64,000 nt of DNA from Kitasatospora atroaurantiaca (GTDB lineage Bacteria > Actinomycetota > Actinomycetes > Streptomycetales > Streptomycetaceae), in NCBI RefSeq assembly GCF_007828955.1, contig NZ_VIVR01000001.1:6200001-6264000 (forward strand), given 5' to 3'. The number at the start of each line of letters is the position of its first letter. Position 1 is the first letter of the stretch. The translations under genes were made by a program, and so were the position numbers. The notes beneath the pieces are model-generated. The model saw only the letters and a list, made by a program, of their open reading frames with translations, was not told the DNA's origin and did no database searches. Shown one piece after another: positions 24,972-33,130 of the stretch.

Positions 24972-26366
24972 TCACGGACGGGTCATCCGCAGGACGTCCA
25001 GGGCCTCGTCCAGCTGGGCCTCCGTCAGCTTCCCCGCCTCCAGGTAGCCGCGCTCGAGCACCACCTGACGGATCGTCTTCCGCTCGGCCAGCGCCTGCTT
25101 GGCCACCTTGGCGGCCTCCTCGTAGCCGATGTAGCGGTTGAGCGGGGTCACCACGGAAGGTGAGGACTCCGCGTACTCCCTGGCCCGCTCGACGTTGGCC
25201 GTGATGCCGTCCACCGTACGGTCCGCCAGCAGCCGGGCACCGGCCGCCAGCAGCCGGACGGACTCGAGGACGTTTCGCGCGATCACCGGCAGCATCACGT
25301 TGAGCTCGAAGTTCCCGCTCGCGCCGGCGACCGTGACGGTCGTGTCGTTGCCCGTCACCTGCGCGGCGACCATCAGCACCACCTCGGGCAACACCGGGTT
25401 GACCTTGCCGGGCATGATCGAGGAGCCGGGCTGGAGATCCGGCAGATTGATCTCGGCGAGGCCGGTGCGCGGGCCCGAGCCCATCCAGCGCAGATCGTTG
25501 GCGATCTTCGTGAAGCCGACGGCGATGGTGCGCAGCTGGCCGCTCAGCTCGACCAGACCGTCCCGCGCGCCCTGGGCCTCGAAGTGGTTGCGGGCCTCGG
25601 TCAGCGGCAGGCCGGTCGCGTATGCCACCTCGGCGATCACGGCCGCGGCGAAGCCCGGCGGGGTGTTGATGCCCGTGCCGACGGCCGTACCGCCCAGCGG
25701 CAGCTCGGCGACCCGGGGGAGTGCGGCCCGCAGCCGCTCGACCCCGTACCGCACCTGGGCCGCGTACCCGCCGAACTCCTGGCCGAGGGTGACGGGAGTG
25801 GCGTCCATCAGGTGCGTCCGCCCGGACTTGACCACCTCGGCGAACTCCTTCGCCTTGCGCTCCAGCGACGCCGCCAGGTGCTCCAGCGCGGGGATCAGCT
25901 CGCCCGTCACGGCGGCCGTGGCCGCGATGTGGATCGAGGACGGGAAGACGTCGTTGGAGGACTGGCTGGCGTTGACCTGGTCGTTCGGGTGGACGGCGCG
26001 GCCCAGACGCTCGGCGGCCAGCGTGGCGATCACCTCGTTGGCGTTCATGTTGGAGGAGGTGCCCGAGCCGGTCTGGAACACGTCCACCGGGAACTGGTCG
26101 TCCCAGCGCCCCGCCGCCACCTCGGCGGCCGCCTCCTGGATCGCCGACGCCGTCTCCGCGTCCAGCACCCCCAGCTCGGCGTTGACCTTGGCGGCCGCCG
26201 CCTTGATCCGCGCCAGGGCCTCGACGTGCGCCCGCTCCAGCCGCTGGCCGGACACCGGGAAGTTCTCCACCGCCCGCTGCGTCTGCGCCTGCCACTTCGC
26301 GGATGCGGGCACCCGCACCTCACCCATCGAGTCGTGCTCGACCCGGTACTCCTGCTGGTCACCCAT
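24972..26366 (-). CDS. fumC: Class II fumarate hydratase
   Basis: This 464-residue iron-independent enzyme interconverts fumarate and malate in the TCA cycle. It carries the superfamily signature GSSIMPGKVNPV and the segments GSGTSSNMNANEV, HPNDQVNASQSSND and SGRTHLMDATPVTLGQEF with active-site His and Ser. ATG 26366 (MGDQQEYRVEHDSMG) is preceded by AGGAGG; the frame extends upstream without one. It also disposes of fumarate produced by fumarylacetoacetase, encoded about 9 kb away. Confidence 0.95.
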   Translation of the reverse strand: MGDQQEYRVEHDSMGEVRVPASAKWQAQTQRAVENFPVSGQRLERAHVEALARIKAAAAKVNAELGVLDAETASAIQEAAAEVAAGRWDDQFPVDVFQTGSGTSSNMNANEVIATLAAERLGRAVHPNDQVNASQSSNDVFPSSIHIAATAAVTGELIPALEHLAASLERKAKEFAEVVKSGRTHLMDATPVTLGQEFGGYAAQVRYGVERLRAALPRVAELPLGGTAVGTGINTPPGFAAAVIAEVAYATGLPLTEARNHFEAQGARDGLVELSGQLRTIAVGFTKIANDLRWMGSGPRTGLAEINLPDLQPGSSIMPGKVNPVLPEVVLMVAAQVTGNDTTVTVAGASGNFELNVMLPVIARNVLESVRLLAAGARLLADRTVDGITANVERAREYAESSPSVVTPLNRYIGYEEAAKVAKQALAERKTIRQVVLERGYLEAGKLTEAQLDEALDVLRMTRP

Positions 26367-26477
26367 CGCGCGACACCTCCTGATCACCAGAGCCGCGAAC
26401 GGGCCCCAGGTATTTCCGCCCGGGCTGGTGCGGGCCGAGCTGACGCCCACTTGGCCGAGGCGGTGGCGCAGGTGCGT

Positions 26478-27950
26478 TCACGTGAACTGCGCCACCGTGA
26501 CGAAGGAGTAGCCGCGGGCGGTCAGCTCGGAGATCACCGTGGGAAGTGCGTCGGCGTCCAGCGTGCTGCCGTCGTCCGGGTTGGAGCCGACGTGCATGAG
26601 TACGATCTCGCCGGGCCGCAGGTTGGCCAGCACTCGGGAGACGACGGTGGACACGCTCTGCCCACCGGAGGTGCCCTGCCAGCCGAGGGTGTCGACGGTC
26701 CAGTTGATCGATGCGTACCCGAGGCTGTTGACGATGCCGAGCGTCCGGGCATCGCTGGCTCCGAAGGGGAAGCGGAACATCGGCCGGGCATCGTAGGTGG
26801 CACCGGCCTGGATGGCGGACTGGGCGCGCAGGATCTGGTCGCGTACGGCGGCGTCGCTGAGGGTGGTCAGGTCGGGGTGGGAGAAGCTGTGGTTACCGGT
26901 CGGGTAGCGCAGCCCGATCACCCGGGCGTCCTGCGGGAAGTTGTTGGCCCACGCCCCGGTCAGGAAGAAGGTCGCCGGTACGCAGGAGTTCTGCAGGGCG
27001 CTGAGGATCTTGGGCAGGCCGGCCGCGTTGGCGCCGGCGTCGAAGGTCAGCGCGACCACGTTGGCACCGGTCGGCAGTGTGGTCACGTGCCTTCCCGCGA
27101 AGGACGAGGGAAGGGGACGGCCGCCACGGTCGCGAAGCAGCGTCGACGCGGTCGACAGGCCGATGTCGCAGGCACTGCCGAAATTGAACGACACGTTCGC
27201 CACGCCGCTTGTGTTGCTGTTGCGGAGGAACCAGGTGTTGCCCCGCAGCACGCCCGGAGTGAAGGTGCCGTTGCCGTCCCAGTCACCCACTACGGGGCGG
27301 TCACCCGGGTTGCCGTAGTCCAGCGATACGTTCGCCACGCCGCTGGTGTTGCTGTTGCGCAGGTACCAGGTGGTGCCCCGGACCACGCCGGGGGTGCTGG
27401 TGCCGCTGCCGTCCCAGTCGCCGACGACCGGTACGTCGCCGGGATTGCCGTAGGAGAGGGTGATGTCGGCGACGCCGCTGGTGTTGCTGTTGCGCAGGTA
27501 CCAGGTGGCGCCTCGCACCACGCCCGGGGTGTACGTGCCGTTGCCGTCCCAGTCGCCGACGACCGGTACGTCACCGGGATTGCCGTAGGAGAACGCGATG
27601 TCGGCGACGCCGCTGGTGTTGCTGTTGCGCAGGTACCAGGTGGCGCCTCGCACCACGCCCGGGGTGGAGGTGCCGTTGCCGTCCCAGTCACCGGCCATCG
27701 GCAGGTCTCCGGCGTCGCCGTAGTTGAAGGTCGTGGTGGCGATGCCGCTGGACAGCGAATCGCGCATGTACCAGGTGTTGCCCCGCACGATCAGCGGGCG
27801 GGTCGCGGGCGGATCACCTGCCGCCTGCGGGGCCGCCTTCGGTACGCCGGCCGGCTCCGCCGACGCAATGCCGTAGCCTCCGCCGGCCGCTGCGGGCAGC
27901 GCGAGCACCATCGCCAGCAGAATGCCTCTGACATCCATTCGGGTCCGCAT
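26478..27950 (-). CDS. Secreted polysaccharide deacetylase with N-terminal FG-GAP-like repeats
   Basis: This 490-residue pre-protein has a Sec signal (MDVRGILLAMVLALPAAAGG), then about five 48-residue repeats of the type GDWDGNGTSTPGVVRGATWY (residues ~60-290), and a C-terminal NodB deacetylase domain. The domain has TFDAG, the metal pair HSFSHPD, FRFPFGAS and LMHVG. The Asp doublet of classic NodB is reduced to TFDAG, which is common in secreted actinobacterial members. Repeats likely bind calcium or wall polymer, and the enzyme removes N- or O-acetyl groups. GGAGGTGA precedes ATG 27950. Confidence 0.85.
   Translation of the reverse strand: MRTRMDVRGILLAMVLALPAAAGGGYGIASAEPAGVPKAAPQAAGDPPATRPLIVRGNTWYMRDSLSSGIATTTFNYGDAGDLPMAGDWDGNGTSTPGVVRGATWYLRNSNTSGVADIAFSYGNPGDVPVVGDWDGNGTYTPGVVRGATWYLRNSNTSGVADITLSYGNPGDVPVVGDWDGSGTSTPGVVRGTTWYLRNSNTSGVANVSLDYGNPGDRPVVGDWDGNGTFTPGVLRGNTWFLRNSNTSGVANVSFNFGSACDIGLSTASTLLRDRGGRPLPSSFAGRHVTTLPTGANVVALTFDAGANAAGLPKILSALQNSCVPATFFLTGAWANNFPQDARVIGLRYPTGNHSFSHPDLTTLSDAAVRDQILRAQSAIQAGATYDARPMFRFPFGASDARTLGIVNSLGYASINWTVDTLGWQGTSGGQSVSTVVSRVLANLRPGEIVLMHVGSNPDDGSTLDADALPTVISELTARGYSFVTVAQFT
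27189..27790. repeat. 144-bp tandem coding repeats
   Basis: Within the deacetylase gene, units recur with a 144-bp period (for example GCCGACGACCGGTACGTC at ~27420 and ~27564). The middle copies are nearly identical in DNA, the outer ones diverged. Each unit encodes one 48-residue repeat, so copy number can change without a frameshift. Confidence 0.8.
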
Positions 27951-28136
27951 CCCGATCACCTCCGGGGAGGCGCCCGGTCCGCCCGGAGCCGGGCGCCGAG
28001 GCGCTGCTCGGTGCACCCGGACACCAGCCGTGCTCGGGAGATCCACCGATATGACCATAAACCACCGTGTGACCTGCATCACGGTGCCACGGCCGCTCCG
28101 GACCAAGAAAAGGAGACGCCTGGCCCCGCGGCCGGC

Positions 28137-28517
28137 CTACGGCGTGGTCGTGGTCCAGCGCTGGTGCATCAGGGCGCGGCGGTCGAGCGTGGCGATGACC
28201 ATGTTGACGGCCGCCACCGCTCCGAAGGCGATGGCGATCCCGTGCCGGCCGACGGCGTAGAGACCGGCGGTGGCGGCGCCGAACACCAGGAACTTGACGA
28301 TCAGCACTCCGGCGAGCGGCACGACCACCCGCGCCTTGGGCGCGGCGAACAGCCCCCAGGCCACGGCCGCGAGCAGCGGAGCCCCGAGCCCCAGCAGGAC
28401 GTGGACCACGACACCACTACCGGTGTGGAACCCCCACCGGCCGAGCGCGAACAGCGCACCGAGCTCCAGCAGGAAGGCCAAGCCCTCGTTGACGACGTGC
28501 AGCGCTCTGGGGATCAC
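28137..28517 (-). CDS. YrdB family (DUF2568) membrane protein
   Basis: This 126-residue protein has four membrane helices and family segments NEGLAFLLELGALFALGRWG and LFAAPKARVVVP. Function is unknown. GTG 28517 shares the sequence GTGA with the stop of the small upstream gene, giving translational coupling. A longer frame to 28604 would run antisense-like through that gene and is not favoured. Confidence 0.75.
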   Translation of the reverse strand: MIPRALHVVNEGLAFLLELGALFALGRWGFHTGSGVVVHVLLGLGAPLLAAVAWGLFAAPKARVVVPLAGVLIVKFLVFGAATAGLYAVGRHGIAIAFGAVAAVNMVIATLDRRALMHQRWTTTTP

Positions 28518-28687
28518 CGTTCGCCTGCCTTCGGGTCGATGCCCGTCGGACGGTCGACGGTCGAGGGCCGCGGGGAGTACACAAGGTCGGACACCACGTC
28601 CCACAGGGCTTCGGGGGCGGTGACGAGGAGGGAGAGAGCCGATGTGCGGGGGCCGTTGAGCTCGACGGGCCGACGGCTTCGCCTCAT
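28514..28687 (-). CDS. Small hypothetical protein coupled to YrdB
   Basis: A 57-residue frame begins MRRSRRPVELNGPRTSAL with GAGGTGA seven bases upstream of ATG 28687 and ends in GTGA overlapping the YrdB start. It is basic at the N-terminus with no membrane segment (LLVTAPEALWDVVSDLVY is the only apolar stretch). The ribosome site and coupling make it likely real; function is unknown. Confidence 0.6.
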   Translation of the reverse strand: MRRSRRPVELNGPRTSALSLLVTAPEALWDVVSDLVYSPRPSTVDRPTGIDPKAGER

Positions 28688-28759
28688 TGTCACCTCGCGC
28701 TCAGGCAGCAGGAGTTGGAGCCCCCGATACAGATGCATCGTAGCGCGCAGATGTGCGAT

Positions 28760-29749
28760 TCACCCGCCCGTGGCGGTGATCCGAGGCCTTGCGGAGTCCG
28801 CTTCGCGACAGCCATCCGGCATCCGGGGGCGCAGGGCTCGGATGAACCAGTCGAGCACCGGCTCCAGGCGTTCCGGGGCCGGCCAGCCGTTGATCACTGC
28901 GAGCAGCTGGAAGTACCGCTCCCGGCGAGGGTCGTTCGCACTCTCCAGCCGGGTCAACATCCGGTGCCGGAGATCGACGTCGTCGGGGCGGCCCAAGGCG
29001 TGCGCGTACTGGGCCGCGACGGCCGCGACGACCGGATCCGCCTCGGGCGAGGCCGGGTCGATGCCGGCTGCCAGGGCTGGGCCGGCCTGGTCACGGACCA
29101 TCGCGGCCTGGTCGCGGCGCAGGCCCGCGGTGGCTCCCTCGGCACGGTCGGCAGCATGGTGCTCGGCCGTGCGCCGCACGCCGGCGCGAAGGTCCGGGTC
29201 CTGGGACAGTTCGGCCAACTCCACCCAGGCCTCGACCTGTTCGGCCTCCGGGTTGTCGGGCAGCTCGGGGGTCATCGACCTCATGACCGCCGCGAATTCG
29301 GGGTGGGCGTCCAGGCCGCAGAAGGCGGCGTCGAGGAAGTCGTCGATCAGACGCCGACGTTCGTCCTCGGAGAGCTTGGCGAGCTTGTGCATGAGATCCG
29401 TCTCCTCAGGGGTGGACCCGCGCTTGGCCACCGCCGTCAGCACCGCGCGCCGCAAACGCAGCGTCCGGATCTGCACCGTCAGTGCTTCGGCGTGCGCTGC
29501 GGCGACCTCGGAAAGCGAGATCTCCCGGTCCACGACCTTCCGGATCGTGGGGAGGTCCAGTCCCAGGTCGCGCAGCGTCCGTACGAGGTCCAGGCGTGTG
29601 ACGGCGTCGATGTCGTAGAGGCGGTAGCCGGCCGGGCTGCGGTCGGTCGGCGGCACGATCCCTCGGTCGGAGTAGAACCGGATGGCCTTGACCGTCAGCC
29701 CGGTCCGCCGGGCCAGATCACCGATCGAGTAGCGCGTGTCGCTGTCCAT
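28760..29749 (-). CDS. MerR family transcriptional regulator
   Basis: The 329-residue protein has a MerR DNA-binding domain at residues 7-75 (YSIGDLARRTGLTVKAIRFY, SPAGYRLYDIDAVTRLDLV) and a coiled linker, then a long C-terminal domain (~residues 125-320) with helical, Asp/Glu-rich segments. It is not TipAS-like and I cannot name its ligand. The MerR-type promoter at 29756-29786 lies directly before the start, so it probably controls itself, and possibly the small gene-YrdB pair downstream on the same strand. Confidence 0.85.
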   Translation of the reverse strand: MDSDTRYSIGDLARRTGLTVKAIRFYSDRGIVPPTDRSPAGYRLYDIDAVTRLDLVRTLRDLGLDLPTIRKVVDREISLSEVAAAHAEALTVQIRTLRLRRAVLTAVAKRGSTPEETDLMHKLAKLSEDERRRLIDDFLDAAFCGLDAHPEFAAVMRSMTPELPDNPEAEQVEAWVELAELSQDPDLRAGVRRTAEHHAADRAEGATAGLRRDQAAMVRDQAGPALAAGIDPASPEADPVVAAVAAQYAHALGRPDDVDLRHRMLTRLESANDPRRERYFQLLAVINGWPAPERLEPVLDWFIRALRPRMPDGCREADSARPRITATGG

Positions 29750-29755
29750 GCCCTC

Positions 29756-29786
29756 AGCCTCCCGCCTCCCCCTGGGGGAGACTCAA
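29756..29786 (-). promoter_or_regulatory. MerR-type promoter with long spacer and palindrome
   Basis: On the minus strand TTGAGT (29781-29786) is followed by a 19-bp spacer and GAGGCT (29756-29761). The perfect palindrome CTCCCCC-A-GGGGGAG (29766-29780 on the minus strand) fills the spacer. The 19-bp spacing and centred palindrome are the hallmarks of MerR-activated promoters. The mRNA would start at or within a few bases of the merR start codon. Confidence 0.75.
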
Positions 29787-29955
29787 GCCCGTGCGCCCGC
29801 CGAGAGCAAACCGCTACCGGAGCGCTGCCCGGCGGGGCGGCGGCCGGCTCCCGTTCTCGCACATACGCCCGATCGGCTCAATCAACCTGGCCCACCCGTC
29901 CGGTGAGACTCATGAGCGGTACGGAGCACAGGAACTGACGGTCTATCGTTTTCTC

Positions 29956-30891
29956 ATGCCCTCCGCTGAACTGATCCGTATCGTCTCCCGTTCCTCCCCG
30001 ATGGCGCTCGCCCAGGTCGAGCGGGTCCGCGCCGAGCTGGCCGTCCTGCACCCCGGCGTCCGGACCGAGGTGGTGCCCGTCACGACCTCCGGTGACCGGT
30101 GGATGGGCGACCTGTCCAAGCTCGGCGGCAAGGGAGCGTTCACCAAGGAGGTCGACGCGGCACTGCTGGCCGGCGACGCCGACCTCGCGGTGCACTGCGT
30201 CAAGGACGTACCCGCCGACCGGCCGCTGCCCGCCGGCACGGTCTTCGCCGCCTTCCTGAAGCGTGACGACGTCCGCGACGCCGTCGTCCACCCCGCCGGA
30301 CTCACGCTGGACCAGCTCCCGGCGGGGGGCCGGATCGGCACCTCGTCGGTCCGACGAGTCGCCCAACTCGCCGTCTCGCACCCGCAGCTGGAGTGCGTAC
30401 CGATGCGGGGAAACGCCAACCGGCGGCTGGAGAAGCTGGAGGCGGGCGAGGCGGACGCGCTGCTGCTCGCGGTGTCGGGGCTGGAACGGATCGGGCAGAC
30501 GGAGCGGATCACGGAGATCCTCTCGGTGGAGGCGATGTGCCCGCCGATCGGTGCGGGCGTACTCGCGCTGCAGTGCCGTGAGGAGGACTCCGCCACCATC
30601 GAGGTCGTCTCCGGGCTCGGGGACTCGGACGCCTGGCGGGAGACCACCGCGGAGCGGATGTTCCTGCACGTGCTCCAGGGGCACTGCAACAGCCCGATCG
30701 CCGGGTACGCCAGGGCCGAGCGCGACGGACGGCTGTCGCTGCGCGCGAGGGTGTTCTCCCCGGACGGAAAGACGGTCCTGGATGCGCACGAGTGGGCCGG
30801 CCCGCTCGACCCCGCGACCCTCGGCACCTCCGTCGCGGTCGCGCTGCTCCGCCAGGGCGCACGGGACCTGATCGACGCCATCCCGCACTGA
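29956..30891 (+). CDS. hemC: Hydroxymethylbilane synthase (porphobilinogen deaminase)
   Basis: This 311-residue enzyme polymerises four porphobilinogen units for tetrapyrrole synthesis. Conserved segments: KGAFTKEVDAALL, DLAVHCVKDVP, IGTSSVRRVAQL and MRGNANRRLEKL. The dipyrromethane-carrying Cys is in LQGHCNSPIAGYA (about residue 244), in place of the common GGCQVP-type loop. It stands alone, not beside hemA or hemB, so it may be a second, diverged copy. ATG 29956 gives the normal N-terminus MPSAELIRIVSRSSPMALAQ. Confidence 0.9.
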   Translation: MPSAELIRIVSRSSPMALAQVERVRAELAVLHPGVRTEVVPVTTSGDRWMGDLSKLGGKGAFTKEVDAALLAGDADLAVHCVKDVPADRPLPAGTVFAAFLKRDDVRDAVVHPAGLTLDQLPAGGRIGTSSVRRVAQLAVSHPQLECVPMRGNANRRLEKLEAGEADALLLAVSGLERIGQTERITEILSVEAMCPPIGAGVLALQCREEDSATIEVVSGLGDSDAWRETTAERMFLHVLQGHCNSPIAGYARAERDGRLSLRARVFSPDGKTVLDAHEWAGPLDPATLGTSVAVALLRQGARDLIDAIPH

Positions 30892-30978
30892 CCGCCGACC
30901 GCCGGGCCACCGATGGTCGACGGTTGTTGAGTAACGATTGCTGCGGCCGTCTTCCGTACGGGGTGCCCTGTCTGTAGA

Positions 30979-31012
30979 ACTCGTGAGGGTGGGTCACGCG
31001 ATCACGAGTGAC
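30979..31012. promoter_or_regulatory. Inverted repeats in the leader of the RDD gene
   Basis: ACTCGTGA (30979-30986) and TCACGAGT (31002-31009) are perfect inverted repeats 15 bp apart, and GGTCAC (30992-30997) pairs with GTGACC (31007-31012). The two pairings are mutually exclusive, in the 28-60 bp before the start at 31040. This could be an operator or a structured mRNA leader. Confidence 0.35.
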
Positions 31013-31039
31013 CGCCCGAACGAGAGGTGAGTCGGGGGC

Positions 31040-31708
31040 ATGAGTACAAACGAACCGTCGGGCCACGGACATCCCACAGACCCTCAGCGGAACCCGTACG
31101 ACAAGAACACCTACGGGCCGCCGCAGCCGCCGGCCGACCCGTACGGGCAGGCCGGGCCGTACGGACAGGCCGGCCCCGCCGGGTACGGGCCGCCGCCGCA
31201 GGCCCCTTACGGCCAGCCGCAGGGGGCGCACGGGCAGTACCCGCAGTGGCTGTCCGGACCGAACGCGTACGGCGGCGCGACCGCCCCGGGGGCTCGGACG
31301 CTGGCCACCGCCGGCGACCGCTTCCTGGCCCGGCTGATCGACGCCGCCGTGCTGCTGGTGCCGTTCATCCTGCTCTACGCGATCGTTGCTCCGGTCAGCT
31401 CGATCCTCTACTACGTGGCCACCGCCGCCGTGGTCCTCGGCTACGAGGCCGCGATGCTGCTCACGCAGGGCGGCCAGACGCTGGGCAAGAGGGTCATGAA
31501 GATCCGGGTCGTCTCGCTGGCCCACGGCGGCCGACCGACCGACGCCGAGATCTGGGCCCGGGCCGGTGTCTATGCCGGACCGCAGGCCGTCTACTGCATC
31601 GGGTCCCTCTTCAGCCTCGTCAACATCCTCTGGCACCTGTGGGACAAGCCGTACCAGCAGTGCCTGCACGACAAGGCCGCCAAGACTGTGGTGGTCAAGG
31701 AGTCCTGA
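31040..31708 (+). CDS. RDD family membrane protein with Pro/Gly/Tyr-rich N-terminus
   Basis: The first ~90 residues are a flexible Pro/Gly/Gln/Tyr-rich region (PYGQAGPYGQAGPAGYG). The RDD domain follows with three membrane helices: GDRFLARLIDAAVLLVPF, then the Gly-rich GGQTLGKRVMKIRVVS, and SLFSLVNILWHLWD. RDD proteins are membrane proteins of unclear function, and the N-terminal extension is typical in actinobacteria. AGGTGA-type ribosome site before ATG 31040. The last 14 bases overlap the convergent nitrilase gene. Confidence 0.8.
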   Translation: MSTNEPSGHGHPTDPQRNPYDKNTYGPPQPPADPYGQAGPYGQAGPAGYGPPPQAPYGQPQGAHGQYPQWLSGPNAYGGATAPGARTLATAGDRFLARLIDAAVLLVPFILLYAIVAPVSSILYYVATAAVVLGYEAAMLLTQGGQTLGKRVMKIRVVSLAHGGRPTDAEIWARAGVYAGPQAVYCIGSLFSLVNILWHLWDKPYQQCLHDKAAKTVVVKES

Positions 31709-32588
31709 CAGCAGCTCCGAGCCGCGGCCGGCCGAGTCGCGTGTCGGTGCGCGGGGTGGCGGCGGAGGAGAGCCCGGGCTGGATCAGCACCGGCTCCGCC
31801 GCCCGGAGGCGGGCGAGTTCGACCGGGTCCAGTCGCACGGTGACCAGACCGGGCTCGGCCTCGTCCGCCTCGGCGAGCAGGCTGCCGTCCGGAGCCCAGA
31901 CGGCGCTGCGGCCACAGCCGACGTAAGGGCCTGAGGGGCCGACGTGGTTGGCCAGCAGCGTGTACACGGTGTTGTCCAGGGCGCGGGCCGGGAAGAGCGT
32001 ACGGCGCTGGTGAGCGCCGGAGCCGGTGCCGAAGAGTGCGCCGACGAGGTAGGCGTGGGCGCCGTCGAGGGCCGCGGCGCGGGCGTGTTCGGGGAAGCCG
32101 GAGTCCCAGCAGATGCCGAGGCCCAGGCGCCAGTCGCCGAGCTGCACGGTGCAGCCGGCTGAGCCGGCGGAGAACCCGGCCGCTCGCTCGCCGGGGGTGG
32201 CGAACTGCTTGCGGTACACGGCGGCGAGGCGGCCGGTGCCGTCCAGGACCAGGGCCGCGATGTGCAGCGAACCGGTGTCGGCGTCACGTACCGGTGCGCC
32301 CACGACCACGGCTGTGCCCGTGTCCGCGCAGGCCCTGGCGAGCGGTACGAGGCGGGGATCGTCCGGGGCGACGGTGAGCCGGTCGGGGTCCGCGACGATG
32401 CCGTGGAGCTCGTAGCCGGTGAGGAAGAGCTCGGAGAGCAGCAGGAGTTCTGCTCCCTCGTCCGCCGCGCGGCGGACGAGAGCAGCAGCCGTGGCGACGT
32501 TCGAGGCGATGTCGAGCGGGGCGAGCGTGGCCTGCGCGACGGCGACGGTCAGTGCGGAGGCCGGCAGCGGGTGTATAGGGATGGTCAC
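31695..32588 (-). CDS. Carbon-nitrogen hydrolase (nitrilase superfamily)
   Basis: The 297-residue protein has the Glu-Lys-Cys triad of the nitrilase superfamily: ELLLLSELFLTGYE, AAVYRKQFATPGE and GLGICWDSGFPE. It probably hydrolyses an amide or nitrile C-N bond (for example omega-amidase or N-carbamoyl type); the substrate is unknown. GTG 32588 is chosen since AAGGA lies upstream at proper distance; the TTG at 32597 overlaps that site. Its 3' end overlaps the convergent RDD gene by 14 bases. Confidence 0.85.
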   Translation of the reverse strand: MTIPIHPLPASALTVAVAQATLAPLDIASNVATAAALVRRAADEGAELLLLSELFLTGYELHGIVADPDRLTVAPDDPRLVPLARACADTGTAVVVGAPVRDADTGSLHIAALVLDGTGRLAAVYRKQFATPGERAAGFSAGSAGCTVQLGDWRLGLGICWDSGFPEHARAAALDGAHAYLVGALFGTGSGAHQRRTLFPARALDNTVYTLLANHVGPSGPYVGCGRSAVWAPDGSLLAEADEAEPGLVTVRLDPVELARLRAAEPVLIQPGLSSAATPRTDTRLGRPRLGAAVRTP

Positions 32589-32703
32589 GGGAGCCAATCC
32601 TTACGCATCCTCGCGTGCAAACTCAAGATCCGACGCGAGATCGTTTGCGGCAGGCGGGGCGTGGTGGGAGGCGGACCAGGCCTGCGAGGGGCAGCATGGG
32701 CGC

Positions 32704-33027
32704 ATGACTGACATCACCGATCCCGCGACCCGTTACGAGGAGATCGCCACCGACCTGGCGCCGCAGGGGGTCAAGCGCTCCACGATGTTCGGCATGCCGT
32801 GCCTGAAGGACGTCAACGGCAAGGCGTTCGCCGGTCTGCACGAGGGGCAGCTGGTCTGCCGCCTCGGCCGCGACACCCCCGCCCTGGAGGAGGCGCTGCG
32901 TCTGCCGGGCGCCCACCTCTTCGACCCGATGGGCGGCCGGCCGATGAAGGACTGGGTCTGCATCCCGGACGGCTCGGCCGGCCACTGGGAGAACTTCGCC
33001 GAGGCCGCCCTGGCCGCCGACCGCTGA
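32704..33027 (+). CDS. TfoX N-terminal domain protein
   Basis: This 107-residue protein is a single TfoX/Sxy N-terminal domain: KRSTMFGMPCLKDVNGKAFA, then GAHLFDPMGGRPMKDWVC. TfoX regulates competence in gamma-proteobacteria, but stand-alone domains in actinobacteria have no shown role. Length and motifs fit the small actinobacterial type. It is followed by a 9-bp tandem repeat. Confidence 0.8.
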   Translation: MTDITDPATRYEEIATDLAPQGVKRSTMFGMPCLKDVNGKAFAGLHEGQLVCRLGRDTPALEEALRLPGAHLFDPMGGRPMKDWVCIPDGSAGHWENFAEAALAADR

Positions 33028-33031
33028 GCGG

Positions 33032-33107
33032 CCAGGGCAGCCAGGGTGACCAGGGCAACCAGGGCGGCCAGGGCGGCCGGGGGCAGGCGACCAGGGCGCC
33101 AGGGTGA
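33032..33107. repeat. 9-bp CCAGGGYRR tandem array
   Basis: Units CCAGGGCAG, CCAGGGTGA, CCAGGGCAA, CCAGGGCGG and CCAGGGCGG follow one another from 33032, and after a short break CCAGGGCG and CCAGGGTGA resume. The array fills the 103-bp gap between the TfoX gene and the convergent chitinase gene. In one frame it would encode collagen-like Gly-Gln-Gly repeats, but no start supports that. Confidence 0.75.
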
Positions 33108-33130
33108 CCCGCACGGTCGCCGACAGGGCG

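Noticed and set aside
27189..27790. Regular repeats as a possible CRISPR array
   Set aside because: The 144-bp units are coding, lack unique spacers and translate into FG-GAP-like protein repeats.
25584..29618. A 1344-codon open frame on the plus strand
   Set aside because: It runs antisense through fumC, the deacetylase, YrdB and merR genes and shows only low-complexity Arg/Gly/Val-rich protein.
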